A stretch of 64,000 bases of DNA from assembly GCF_900110645.1 (NCBI RefSeq), contig NZ_FOFB01000012.1, forward strand, positions 124,001 through 188,000. The letters run 5' to 3'. Shown one piece after another: positions 45,582-54,563 of this stretch. The stretch is from Neolewinella agarilytica (GTDB lineage: Bacteria > Bacteroidota > Bacteroidia > Chitinophagales > Saprospiraceae). A program made the position numbers and the translations under genes. Position 1 is the first letter of the stretch; each line of letters begins with the position of its first letter. The notes beneath the pieces are model-generated. The model saw only the letters and a list, made by a program, of their open reading frames with translations, had not been told where the DNA came from and made no database searches.

Positions 45582-46199
45582 ATGAGCAAACTGTCTCCCC
45601 TATCACCAGCCACCATCGAAGCGGTAGAAAAATTGGCTTTTACCTCCCCCGATAACATTATCACCGAACTCTTCAAAGGCCAAGAAGTCAACGGGGTGCT
45701 ACCCGCTACAGAAAAACCAGCTCCCACAAAATGGCTGAGTTCCAAAACACTTATCGTTGTCTTGATTGCTGCCTTCACCAGTGTGCTGGGACAAATCCTG
45801 GCCCAAAGCCCACAAGGAAAGGCTTTAGGAGCCCTAGTCATCGGCATCTACTTCTTAATAAGAGAACGAAAAGGTAAGCCCACCACAGATCAAATCCCCA
45901 GCGCAATCGTCTTCACTGAAAATCAGGTAACCGTCGTTGACATCGTCAACAATGATCCCAAGGGCGACCACCCCTACCAGTTACTCGCCTGCCAAAGCAT
46001 TGTGGCGCCGGAAGAAGAACTGACGAACCACCTTCAGTTTGAGCGCAACTTCGGCAAAATCAGCAAAGACTTCTACCTACGATTTTCGGACGGCGAAAAA
46101 CGCTATTTCACTATCGACACGTCACGGGGCGAGGTAAGCGCCAGGCATTATCAGCAAGACCTGATTCAGGAGCAAGCGTTGCGGGAGGTTTTTGAGTAA
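45582..46199 (+). CDS. Membrane-anchored protein of unknown function
   Basis: A 205-aa protein from ATG 45582 (MSKLSPLSPATIEAVE). Two hydrophobic segments lie at about 55-71 (LIVVLIAAFTSVLGQIL) and 80-94 (ALGALVIGIYFLIRE). A soluble C-terminal domain of about 110 residues follows, with SAIVFTENQVTVVDIV and FYLRFSDGEKRYFTID. The order of membrane hairpin then small beta domain resembles the protein at 34955, though sequence similarity is not clear. No family is recognised. Confidence 0.7.
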   Translation: MSKLSPLSPATIEAVEKLAFTSPDNIITELFKGQEVNGVLPATEKPAPTKWLSSKTLIVVLIAAFTSVLGQILAQSPQGKALGALVIGIYFLIRERKGKPTTDQIPSAIVFTENQVTVVDIVNNDPKGDHPYQLLACQSIVAPEEELTNHLQFERNFGKISKDFYLRFSDGEKRYFTIDTSRGEVSARHYQQDLIQEQALREVFE

Positions 46200-46288
46200 G
46201 TTTACGAGCTCAAGACCCACACGTAAATTCCCGCTTTGAGGGCGAGACAGCTCACTTTTCAATACCAATAATCAAAACCAATTCCCCA

Positions 46289-46444
46289 ATGAAGGACCAG
46301 GAAAAGGAGACTCTCAAACCAGTTTTTGTCAGTAGTGCCGCAGAATTCGCAAGGTTAACCGGCATCAATATTGGAGCCATTCAGGAGGATATCGATGAAC
46401 TAGCGAAGAAAGCCGGAGAGCAAGCAGCAGTGGAAGAGGAGTAA
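46289..46444 (+). CDS. Small 51-aa acidic protein
   Basis: ATG at 46289, then MKDQEKETLKPVFVSS, a helical middle (AEFARLTGINIGAIQEDIDE) and an acidic tail, ending TAA at 46444. It lies 89 nt after the membrane protein on the same strand, with a tidy ATG and stop. The helices could mediate protein contacts. No family is recognised. Confidence 0.5.
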   Translation: MKDQEKETLKPVFVSSAAEFARLTGINIGAIQEDIDELAKKAGEQAAVEEE

Positions 46445-46461
46445 GTAGCTTCTATCCACCT

Positions 46462-47199
46462 CTACATCCGCTCCCGAAACCACTTCCGCTTCCGCTCCGG
46501 AATACTTAGGTGGATATACGCTCCGGATGGTTCTAGCTTTAATAAGCAAACACTGTAGTTCTCTTCAGTGCCCCACAGCATACGCGTATTGATCAGGTGT
46601 TTATTACTCATCCGGTAGAAAACGGGAAAGGGGAGTTCCGCTTCCAGTTTCACCATACTACCGTTGTAAATAACTCTTCGCAAAGCTTCGCCGTTCAGAT
46701 AATAAATCTCAGCATAGTTACCCGAGGCTTCAGCATAAGCAATGCTATCAAAGGAAATCAACTGCCGAGAATTCCCGTGACTCACGGCTAATTTATTTAG
46801 CGGAGCAATCTTTTTTCCAGAAGGGTTTCCCGCAAAATATCGCTCCATCTCTACCGCCAGCAGCTCCGCCTCAATCGGCTTAGACAAATAACTGTACACA
46901 AACCGCTGACTACAAGCCCGCATGATCCGCTCCAGATGCTTCTTCGCGTAGGCCGTTACGAAGATAATGGCAGGGCGGGCCTTCATCAACGCTACCTCTT
47001 CCAACAGAGGGTAGATCTCCTGGCGATTCACTTCGATGTCCAGAAAAACCAGTTGCGGCCGGTGATCGCGGATACCTTTAATAGCTGATGCCAGGTTCGT
47101 GCAGCGTCCTACGATCTTCATATTAGGAAAGGCTTGTAGGTGGTACTCGAGTAACTCTAGGGCGTGCGGTTCATCGTCTAGTAGTAGGGTAGTGGTCAT
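46462..47199 (-). CDS. LytTR-type response regulator
   Basis: A 245-aa response regulator. The receiver has DDEPHALELLEYH at the start and the phospho-acceptor in VFLDIEV (D55 region), then FVTAYAKKHLERI. The LytTR DNA-binding domain occupies about 135-245 (IAYAEASGNYAEIYYL, VFYRMSNKHLINTRML). It is encoded directly after the sensor kinase with a 1-nt overlap (TGATG), so the two form a two-component pair. Targets are not visible; LytTR proteins often control secreted or surface products. Confidence 0.93.
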   Translation of the reverse strand: MTTTLLLDDEPHALELLEYHLQAFPNMKIVGRCTNLASAIKGIRDHRPQLVFLDIEVNRQEIYPLLEEVALMKARPAIIFVTAYAKKHLERIMRACSQRFVYSYLSKPIEAELLAVEMERYFAGNPSGKKIAPLNKLAVSHGNSRQLISFDSIAYAEASGNYAEIYYLNGEALRRVIYNGSMVKLEAELPFPVFYRMSNKHLINTRMLWGTEENYSVCLLKLEPSGAYIHLSIPERKRKWFRERM

Positions 47200-50100
47200 C
47201 AGTCAAGGGTTTCGTAGTTAAGGTAGAGGTGCAAACGGACGATCGTACCGCTGTTAACCAGCAAAGGGTCGCGCAGCAGAATCTCTATCCGAGAATTACT
47301 ACCGTGGTGTTCGTCCAGGTAGCTAAGAATTTCGCTCGCCGCCCGAATGCCCGTGCCCGTAGGCTCGCCATCTACGAAGTACCCCGGCCCATTATCGGTG
47401 ATCTCTACTAATAGATAATCATCGTCGGTCAACCGTAAAGTAAGTGCTAGCTCTCCGCCGGATTCCAGCGGCTCAATCCCGTGCTTGACGGCGTTATTGA
47501 CGAACGATTGAATCAGCAAGGAAGGAACCAGTATGTTCTCCGCCCGCTCCCGGACCCGCTCATCGATTTGAGTGTCGTAGCGAAGCTTTTGGGGGAACCG
47601 CAGCTTCTCCAGCTTCAGGTAGTCCTCGATAAAGTCCAGCTCCTCCCGCAAGGGCCGCAACAGTGGAAGACCGTCTTCTAGCACCGGACGAAATAGTCTC
47701 GCAAAACGTCCCGTGTACCGCAGCGCCCGCTCGTTTTCGTTCCGGACGATAAGGTTACTGATCGCCGTCAGGGCGTTGTTCGCGAAGTGAGGGCCGATCT
47801 TATGCTGCGTTAACCGCCGGTAAAGCTGCAAGCGATCAACTTCCAAACGCTGAGTCAACAGCTCCGCCCGTCGCCGCTGCCACCACTGGTAAGCGATCAG
47901 GGCAAAAGGCAACAATCCCAGAAAACCCGCCAGCCAAGGAATGAACCAGTACTCGTACCAGCGGCCGGGGTATACTGTGATCTTCATGGATTTTGCGGGC
48001 GTACATTTCCCAAGCAAGCAGGTCCGCAACTCGAAAGTGTACTCCCCCGGCGGCAACTCCCCAAACTCAGCGTAGCGGGTGGGCTCCGGACGCGACCACC
48101 CATTCCGGTAACCCCGCAGCCGGTACTGGTACCGAATGCTACGAGGCTTCTCGTGGTTAATCGTGAAAAAACGAACCTTGATGCGCTGGTCGGTAGAGGA
48201 TATGCTGAAGTGCTGCTCTCCGTTCACGTTGTACGGAATTCGGTATTCAATCTCTTTGTCGGTCAGCGGGTCTAAGTAACTGAAAGATAGAAACTCTGGT
48301 AGCGTGGGCTCGAAATGAAATACCAGTCGATTGGGTTCGATTTTTACGACGGACTCCGTAGTGCCCACCCATACATGCCCCGCCTCATCCAGGTGCACCG
48401 CCGCCTGTAGGCACTCCGCAAAGGGAAAGCCATCGTCTTCGTCGTACGGGTAGATGCTAATCTCGTCTCGGTAAAAGGCGGGTAGGTCAAGAAAATAGAG
48501 CTTGTTGGTGCCGCCCAGCAACAGATATTCTTCCCCGATGGGCTGGACGAACTTAACGTCCTCCGTAAAACCCGGCGTAACCCAGCGTGGCAGGCTGTCG
48601 GTATAATCATAGAAAGCAACGCCCCGGTGAGTAGCAAACCAGAGGTTGCCCCGGTAATCCGTCTTGATGTCAACCACCCCGGCGGGCACCCCGGCACCGT
48701 TAGGGTAGTTATGGAAGCTGCCGTCGGGCTCCCGGACCGCCAGCCCCCGGTGCGACCCAAGCCACAGCCGACCGTCGCGGCCCAGACCCAGAGTCTCGAA
48801 GTAGCCAAATTTCGCCACGTCGAGGCCGTCCGCTTGACCGTATACTTTACGCAGCTGTTCATCTTCGTAGACAGCTAGCCCTCTAGTGGCTGCATAAATC
48901 GTGTTGCCCGTTTCCAATAGGTCATTAGTTGCGCGGCGCTCCGGTCCGTCGAGCGGACGAAGCTGTTCGGTGACGGGGTCAAAATCATATACCCTTTTAT
49001 TGGTAGGTACGAGCAAATGACCGTTACTACGCCGAAATATACCGGGGTAAAAATGACGATCGTTTGTCTCCGTTAAGCCAGTAATCCGGGTGTAGCACCC
49101 GTTCTCAAGCTTAAGGATGGAACGCTCGGAATAGGGAAAGAAAAACATCGCTCCTTTCGTCCCTCCCCCCGCACCTGCGCCCGCGCCCATCATGCTCCAA
49201 ACGTTCTGCAACATACCCAACTCAGTAGGAAAAATCGTCAGGGCGTCGTCTGGTCGCAGGGTCACCAGCCCCTGCTCACCGGGGATGAGTAAGCGCTTGC
49301 CCCGTTGAAAAATCCGCACCAATTGGTCTTTGCCCGCGTACAGCACCGGACGCTCTCCCTGCGGGTCCACGACCGAATGCAGATAGCGGGCAAAAACTTT
49401 GCCTTCGTGGCGGGTGAGCTCCCCGATAAATCCCGGAAGCGGAAATGCTTGCTCAAAAACCAGGTGCCCATCTTTAATTTGGTATAGACTATCGTCTATC
49501 CAATAGGTCCCCACACTCCGGGCATCCGCTTCGTGTACGTGCGTCATGTGCTCCCCGCTTGCGAGAGGTCGAATAGGGCCGTTGGGGAAGTCTTTCTGGT
49601 AGAAAAGCGTATCACGTTCGGCTGGGTAAAAGGTTGGCCATAATGCCGCCCCCGTAGTGTCATCCGTTACCGCAAAAGGGTACCGGGTAGCTGCCGGAAA
49701 ACCGCCAATGACGACGGAGTCCCTTGTCAGGTTCCACTCACCTGCTTGTGATGTTGAAAAACGGTACGTTTCGCTGTTGATGCGGGCAATAACAAGATGA
49801 TCTGGACCAGCATCCCGCTTTTTCCGCTCAAACGTTCCCCCGTCGTAGCTATAGTCAACGTCCTGGCCAAAGAACCAAAGCGTCCCGTCGGCATCCTCAT
49901 CGATGTCCAGGATGTATTCTCGGATAGCGTTTGTGTCGTTTTGGTACGACAGTACCTCCAGCCCGTCAAAACGATCAACTCCCAGCTTACCGGCCAGCCA
50001 GACGAAGCCGTCGCGGTCCTGCCAGACTTCCATGATCTGATTGCGCGTCAGTCCTTCCCGCACGGTCAGCTTACGGTACGGTATCTCGTAAATCACCGTG

Positions 50101-50210
50101 TCCAGTGGCCTGTTCTGGGCGCTGACGCAGGTGCAAAGGAAGGTTGCAAAAAGCAGGGTGAGGAGGCCCCACAGCTCACCCTTAATTCCCGTACCGGTTA
50201 CGCTATACAT
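47199..50210 (-). CDS. Reg_prop/Y_Y_Y sensor histidine kinase
   Basis: A 1003-aa kinase. The ATG at 50210 gives a signal peptide (GLLTLLFATFLCTCVSAQ). Periplasmic two-component propeller (Reg_prop) repeats are seen at LTRNQIMEVWQDRDGFVWLA, LGRDGRLWLGSHRGLAV and IKTDYRGNLWFATHRGVAF. A Y_Y_Y domain follows (YQYRLRGYRNGW, LPPGEYTFELRT), then one transmembrane helix (WLAGFLGLLPFALIAYQWW). The cytoplasmic part is a His_kinase (LytS) type: QHKIGPHFANNAL with the phospho-His, QSFVNNAVKHG as N box and DNGPG as G box. It presumably senses an external polymer or sugar and signals through the LytTR protein. Confidence 0.92.
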   Translation of the reverse strand: MYSVTGTGIKGELWGLLTLLFATFLCTCVSAQNRPLDTVIYEIPYRKLTVREGLTRNQIMEVWQDRDGFVWLAGKLGVDRFDGLEVLSYQNDTNAIREYILDIDEDADGTLWFFGQDVDYSYDGGTFERKKRDAGPDHLVIARINSETYRFSTSQAGEWNLTRDSVVIGGFPAATRYPFAVTDDTTGAALWPTFYPAERDTLFYQKDFPNGPIRPLASGEHMTHVHEADARSVGTYWIDDSLYQIKDGHLVFEQAFPLPGFIGELTRHEGKVFARYLHSVVDPQGERPVLYAGKDQLVRIFQRGKRLLIPGEQGLVTLRPDDALTIFPTELGMLQNVWSMMGAGAGAGGGTKGAMFFFPYSERSILKLENGCYTRITGLTETNDRHFYPGIFRRSNGHLLVPTNKRVYDFDPVTEQLRPLDGPERRATNDLLETGNTIYAATRGLAVYEDEQLRKVYGQADGLDVAKFGYFETLGLGRDGRLWLGSHRGLAVREPDGSFHNYPNGAGVPAGVVDIKTDYRGNLWFATHRGVAFYDYTDSLPRWVTPGFTEDVKFVQPIGEEYLLLGGTNKLYFLDLPAFYRDEISIYPYDEDDGFPFAECLQAAVHLDEAGHVWVGTTESVVKIEPNRLVFHFEPTLPEFLSFSYLDPLTDKEIEYRIPYNVNGEQHFSISSTDQRIKVRFFTINHEKPRSIRYQYRLRGYRNGWSRPEPTRYAEFGELPPGEYTFELRTCLLGKCTPAKSMKITVYPGRWYEYWFIPWLAGFLGLLPFALIAYQWWQRRRAELLTQRLEVDRLQLYRRLTQHKIGPHFANNALTAISNLIVRNENERALRYTGRFARLFRPVLEDGLPLLRPLREELDFIEDYLKLEKLRFPQKLRYDTQIDERVRERAENILVPSLLIQSFVNNAVKHGIEPLESGGELALTLRLTDDDYLLVEITDNGPGYFVDGEPTGTGIRAASEILSYLDEHHGSNSRIEILLRDPLLVNSGTIVRLHLYLNYETLD

Positions 50211-50349
50211 TTTACAAAAATAGGGTATACGCAACTCGGTGTTTACCCGCCTAATCGGCAACCGTCACGAAAATTCAGGCATCTATCCTTTCTGTTTGGG
50301 CAGTGGTCTTTCGGAGGTGGGCATCGGTCCTTCCGGCGAGCTTGCCGTC

Positions 50350-50381
50350 TTGTCCGGCGGGAAGGGCCAAGGGTACTTTTG
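50350..50381 (+). promoter_or_regulatory. Bacteroidota-type promoter before the 50.4 kb gene
   Basis: TTG at 50350-50352 and TACTTTTG at 50374-50381 fit TTTG / TAnnTTTG with 21-nt spacing. The GTG start at 50407 lies 26 nt downstream, supporting that start. Confidence 0.55.
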
Positions 50382-50406
50382 CAGCGTACCTACTAAAAGA
50401 AATCTT

Positions 50407-52149
50407 GTGAAAAAATTTGGACTGGTGTTGTTTTTGGTGTTGTTGGGGGTTTGCTTGTTGCGGGGGCAGCCGGTGAATGATAGTATTCAAGGAGCTATAT
50501 TTTTGGATATATCAAGTACGCCGATAGAAGTTGAAATAGACTTAGCGAACACGACTTTAAGTATGGAAAATATAGGTTGCTCGGTTTTTAGGCCTGCCAA
50601 TTATCTATGGTATAAGTATGATTCAGATGGTACAGAACTGGTAGCATTTGAGACACAGAGTAATAGTAATCGTCCATTCACTGTGCAAGTTATTCGGCCG
50701 ATGACAGATGAAAGCTACCAATGTTTGAGACAAGTCTCTCTGTCTTCTTCGAGAAAAAGCTTAGGTGTTGTTCCAGAGGGAGAGGTGTTTTTACGGGTTG
50801 TAGACTATTTAGATGGAGAACATGTAGGGACAATCTCTTTTCAGCAATCTCCGCTACCACCTCCTAACGACGATCCTGCCAATGCTATATTAATAGAGGT
50901 CAATGAGGAATCAAGTACAACTGTGTTTGATTTGATTGGTGCTACGCCTACATTTTCTGAATCCAGTGGCCCACAAGATTGCAGGACTTATAGCAGACAA
51001 GATGTATGGTATAAATTTAACTCCTCAGGAGGAGATTTACTCCATTGTCGTGAAAATCAATTCCGAGGCTTCTCTATCTATCGACAGGTTGTCGGTAATA
51101 CTTATGAACGAGTTGATTGCAATCAAAACAACCAAGTTAGCCGCATTGAAAACTTACCTTCTGGATTACTATTCATAAGGTGCACCGGAGTCTTTCCAAG
51201 ACTTGAATTACGACAGTACCTTCCTTCTTCTTTCAATACTATTAACGATGAGTTTCCAGGGGCGATCAGCATTGTACCTTCTGATGGGGGCACTGACTTT
51301 TTAGTAGATGTCTGGTCCGCTACTAACTCTAATTTGATGTATCCATCACTGCCTAATAGTGCGCTTAATGACGTATGGTATACGTTTATGTCAAATGGAG
51401 GGGATATATCAATTGAATTCGACGGGAGCAACTGCACGGATATCAATTTATGCGCCCTAGTTCAGGTTGATGAGAGTGGTACTGCTAACGTAGTTGAAAG
51501 TAAATTCAGATCTAGAACAATGAATTTTACAAACGTTCCTGAAGGGCCTTTGTATCTCACTTTTGCGGCTTCTGAGTTTAACAATATTAGAAAGTTCTAT
51601 GACAACTTCACAATTAGCCAAGCGGGAGCCCTCCTTCCCGTCACCCTAACCACCTTCACCGCCACCGCCCGCCAAAAATCCACCCTCCTCAACTGGCAAA
51701 CCGCCTCTGAAACGGGCAACTATTACTTCGCCGTCGAGCGCTCAGCCGACGGGCAGACCTTTACCGCCATCGGCGAAGTAGCCGGCGCTGGCACCAGCCA
51801 AACCGTCCAGGAATACACCTTTACCGATAACACCCCACAGCCCGGCACCAATTTCTACCGCCTTCGCCAGGTGGACTTCGACGGTACCGCCACCTTGTCG
51901 GAAGTACGCGCGGTAGCATTTGCTATTGACAACCTACTGCGGGTGTATCCCAACCCTGTCGGCCGCGGTGCCGTAACGGTTCAAATCCCGGAAAACCTCA
52001 AGTACCAACCACTAGAAGTGATGACGATGGACGGTCGGCGGGTACTCAAACAGTCTGGGGAATTGAACGGCTTTTCTACGGCTGCGTTGGCGGCCGGTGT
52101 TTATCTCGTCAGGGTAGGGGAGCTAGTGGAGCGATTGGTGGTGCGGTAG
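50407..52149 (+). CDS. Secreted T9SS-type protein (compositional mosaic)
   Basis: A 580-aa secreted protein, starting at GTG 50407 (VKKFGLVLFLVLLGVCLLRGQ, a signal peptide) because the promoter lies just upstream; longer frames start in non-coding-like sequence. Residues about 25-405 are repeated beta domains with YLWYKYDSDG, DVWYKFNSSGG and NDVWYTFMSNGGD, three related units. From about 410 comes an Ig-like domain and a Por tail (VYPNPVGRGAVTV to GVYLVRVGELVERLVVR). The DNA is A+T-rich up to about 51630, then abruptly G+C-rich, so the sorting module and the variable part have different histories. T9SS export is expected. Confidence 0.82.
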   Translation: MKKFGLVLFLVLLGVCLLRGQPVNDSIQGAIFLDISSTPIEVEIDLANTTLSMENIGCSVFRPANYLWYKYDSDGTELVAFETQSNSNRPFTVQVIRPMTDESYQCLRQVSLSSSRKSLGVVPEGEVFLRVVDYLDGEHVGTISFQQSPLPPPNDDPANAILIEVNEESSTTVFDLIGATPTFSESSGPQDCRTYSRQDVWYKFNSSGGDLLHCRENQFRGFSIYRQVVGNTYERVDCNQNNQVSRIENLPSGLLFIRCTGVFPRLELRQYLPSSFNTINDEFPGAISIVPSDGGTDFLVDVWSATNSNLMYPSLPNSALNDVWYTFMSNGGDISIEFDGSNCTDINLCALVQVDESGTANVVESKFRSRTMNFTNVPEGPLYLTFAASEFNNIRKFYDNFTISQAGALLPVTLTTFTATARQKSTLLNWQTASETGNYYFAVERSADGQTFTAIGEVAGAGTSQTVQEYTFTDNTPQPGTNFYRLRQVDFDGTATLSEVRAVAFAIDNLLRVYPNPVGRGAVTVQIPENLKYQPLEVMTMDGRRVLKQSGELNGFSTAALAAGVYLVRVGELVERLVVR

Positions 52150-52196
52150 CTCCATCGCGCTCATTATTTCAATTAACTTTTAAAGCTCATTTTATC

Positions 52197-52583
52197 ATGA
52201 AGAACACCCTTGTCCTGCTACTCCTGTCTTTTGGTCTTTTTTCAACAACCAACCTCTCCGCCCAGTCGAACGGAGACCTCGAATACCAAATAACGAAACT
52301 ACTTGACAATTTCTGCGACGACTACTTCGAAGGCTGCTTCGGCTGGAGGTACCTTGATATTACCGACATTAAAGAAATGAAGAAGCTAAGTGATGGTCGC
52401 CTGAAAGTAACGGGCACCGTACGTAACTCAGGATGGTTTGGCACTACCCACAATCGAAAGTTCATCGCTACCCTCACGTTTTTGACTAATGATGGGATAA
52501 CCATCAACTTCTCTAAACAGGCGATCAATGGCGGCGTAGAAACCTGGAGCGATTGCAGGAAGACAATTCATCCTAGCCGCTAG
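52197..52583 (+). CDS. Small secreted protein of unknown function
   Basis: A 128-aa protein. MKNTLVLLLLSFGLFSTTNLSAQ is a clear signal peptide. The mature part holds Cys residues in FCDDYFEGCFGW and a later Cys in WSDCRKT. No Por tail is present, so a periplasmic or outer-membrane location is likely. It lies 47 nt after the T9SS-type gene on the same strand; no family is recognised. Confidence 0.7.
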   Translation: MKNTLVLLLLSFGLFSTTNLSAQSNGDLEYQITKLLDNFCDDYFEGCFGWRYLDITDIKEMKKLSDGRLKVTGTVRNSGWFGTTHNRKFIATLTFLTNDGITINFSKQAINGGVETWSDCRKTIHPSR

Positions 52584-52643
52584 TTGGTAAGACGGGTGAG
52601 CGAACAATTTACTCACTGGTCGCCAACAACAAAATACTATCAC
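52584..52643. other. Short intergenic stretch
   Basis: No feature seen. Confidence 0.4.
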
Positions 52644-52888
52644 CTAACCCCCACCCAGCACCTTGCAGTCCAGCATGCTTAGCAAGCCTTTCAGGTACTT
52701 ATTCCCTTCGCCGGGGAGAGGTCGCATACGAATCGTCTGGAAAGCAAATGGCATCATTAGCAAGCCTCCGTTGCGGGTGCCTTGCCAGATGTTCCCATAC
52801 GATCAGTGTACGCACCCAGCAGAACCCAGGCACGTTCTTCCGGTGCCCGGCTTAACCGACGCAGCAATGGAATAACACTACCAATCAT
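52644..52888 (-). pseudogene. Possible frameshifted gene remnant
   Basis: On the minus strand two frames join into one protein-like stretch: MIGSVIPLLRRLSRAPEERA, VLLGAYTDRM, then, after a one-base change of frame near 52770, GNIWQGTRNGGLLMMPFAF, QTIRMRPLPGEGNKYLKG, ending LDCKVLGGG before TAG. Both parts have coding-like composition and the joined reading is continuous. It could be a fragment of a lost gene; I do not recognise the family. The rest of the 52584-52930 gap holds nothing else. Confidence 0.4.
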
Positions 52889-52930
52889 CAGTAAAGAACT
52901 GCTACCTTAGCGTAGACCTATCCCTACTTC

Positions 52931-54529
52931 GTGTTCCAACGGCTTCTGTTTCTCCTATCGCTTGTCGCACTGGCCCCCTCCGGTACCATCACGGGAGAAA
53001 AAATCGCAGACCCTGCTCCAATCCAAATACCAAACTACTCTCTGCGCTCCGTATTTAGCGCCGAATACCGCCTGGGGCAAGACCGCTTCAAGTTCATTAA
53101 ACCACGCTACCAGGAGCTTCTTACTGATGACGGGGCTCGGCGACTTCGGGGAGATTCCACTTACCTTTACCTACCACTTGAGCCCGTCGATAGCTTACTG
53201 GATCAAGCGAATATCCGCTATAACTTACTTGACCACAACGACTCCCTGACGATCTACTTCGCTCCCCGTACCCATCAGTATTTAGTGGCGCGGACGCGGG
53301 TGCTGGGTAAGGGTAGGAGAGAGCAAGGGCTAATTAAAGCGTCCCGCATGGCGGAAGTCGCCGGTACTTACCGCGATCCGGATGAAGCAGACTTCATGAT
53401 CCAACTAACTACGACGCAACCCACAGAGTCAACAGCAGCCAAAGCGGGAAACACCGTCGGAATTATGACCGAATATGACCGGCGAGGCGCTCAACTCACA
53501 AAAACCATTATGAACCTGCACGATGGGGTTCTCACCACCCAGAGCAGGCAAGTTAAGAGCTTCCAACTCTGGCGGGCGGGGAGAAATCTCCTCCTCGAAA
53601 GCAGCAACCGCATACGATTCCTGCGCCCCGCCGCAGGGCCTGGGATCATCCTCCCCAACCTTGGGGCAAAGGAAATCCCGGATGGCTATCGTTATGTGCA
53701 CCCCGCTGACCAGACCGGTCTGGTAAACCCCGCCGGTAAAACCATCGCTGATGCCAACCATAGACTGATGACAAGCCTCCCCAATGGAGATTTCCTACTC
53801 CGAAAAAACCGTTCCACACTGCTACGCATGAACGCCGAAGGGAAGGTGATCTGGTCGGTCGCCAACGCTGTCATCAACCCCCAGCCCCCAAGTTACTTGG
53901 CCGTACTCACTTTCGGAGGAGAAGGCCTCCTGGATAACGACGGAAACTGGGTAATCCCACCCAACAACCCCCACGTAGCAATCGCTCCGGAAACAGGACT
54001 ACGTATTTTCGGTGCCCCCGGCAACTACCAATTACTACTATCCAATGGACGAAAGCTTCCCCTGCCAACATCCACTACTGATGGCTACCTCCTTAACAAT
54101 GGGACCGTTGCCGGACGCGACAAACACGGCAACACGCATATCTACAACGAGCACGGACAAGTAGTACACACCTTGCAGAAAAGCCCCGAACGGCTACTGG
54201 TAATTGGCTACGACCGCTACCTGACTCCGCTAACGGATAGTACCTACGCCTTACTGCTCCCCTCCGGAGAAGAACTCACCCGCTTCAACGCCACGGCACT
54301 CGGTGAAACGGACGGCCAACGACTCTCCTTTTACCAGGGCGCGAAGGTGGGGCTGCTAAATCTTCAGACAGGAACGATCGACGTAACGCCCGGGCCGGAA
54401 AAAATAGAGGTATTAGGTGCCTTACCAAATGCACTGGGAAAAAAGTTGCTTAGCTCAGTCTTGCCTGCATGGCGATACACGGTGGCCGGGCGTGGGCGCT
54501 TCGATGGCGCCTTTGAGCCTTTAGATTAG
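52931..54529 (+). CDS. Secreted protein of unknown function (GTG start)
   Basis: A 532-aa protein starting at GTG 52931, with a hydrophobic signal segment (FQRLLFLLSLVALAPSG). The body is rich in short repeated motifs such as GYRYVHPADQTGLVNPAGK, EGLLDNDGNWVIPPNNP and GTVAGRDKHGNTHIYNEHG, which look like WG/propeller-type repeats. The next gene has a similar character and starts 35 nt later, so the two probably form an operon. No catalytic motif is seen. Confidence 0.7.
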   Translation: MFQRLLFLLSLVALAPSGTITGEKIADPAPIQIPNYSLRSVFSAEYRLGQDRFKFIKPRYQELLTDDGARRLRGDSTYLYLPLEPVDSLLDQANIRYNLLDHNDSLTIYFAPRTHQYLVARTRVLGKGRREQGLIKASRMAEVAGTYRDPDEADFMIQLTTTQPTESTAAKAGNTVGIMTEYDRRGAQLTKTIMNLHDGVLTTQSRQVKSFQLWRAGRNLLLESSNRIRFLRPAAGPGIILPNLGAKEIPDGYRYVHPADQTGLVNPAGKTIADANHRLMTSLPNGDFLLRKNRSTLLRMNAEGKVIWSVANAVINPQPPSYLAVLTFGGEGLLDNDGNWVIPPNNPHVAIAPETGLRIFGAPGNYQLLLSNGRKLPLPTSTTDGYLLNNGTVAGRDKHGNTHIYNEHGQVVHTLQKSPERLLVIGYDRYLTPLTDSTYALLLPSGEELTRFNATALGETDGQRLSFYQGAKVGLLNLQTGTIDVTPGPEKIEVLGALPNALGKKLLSSVLPAWRYTVAGRGRFDGAFEPLD

Positions 54530-54563
54530 TTTTGAAATGATTCCCGTTAAAATTTATCCCTTC

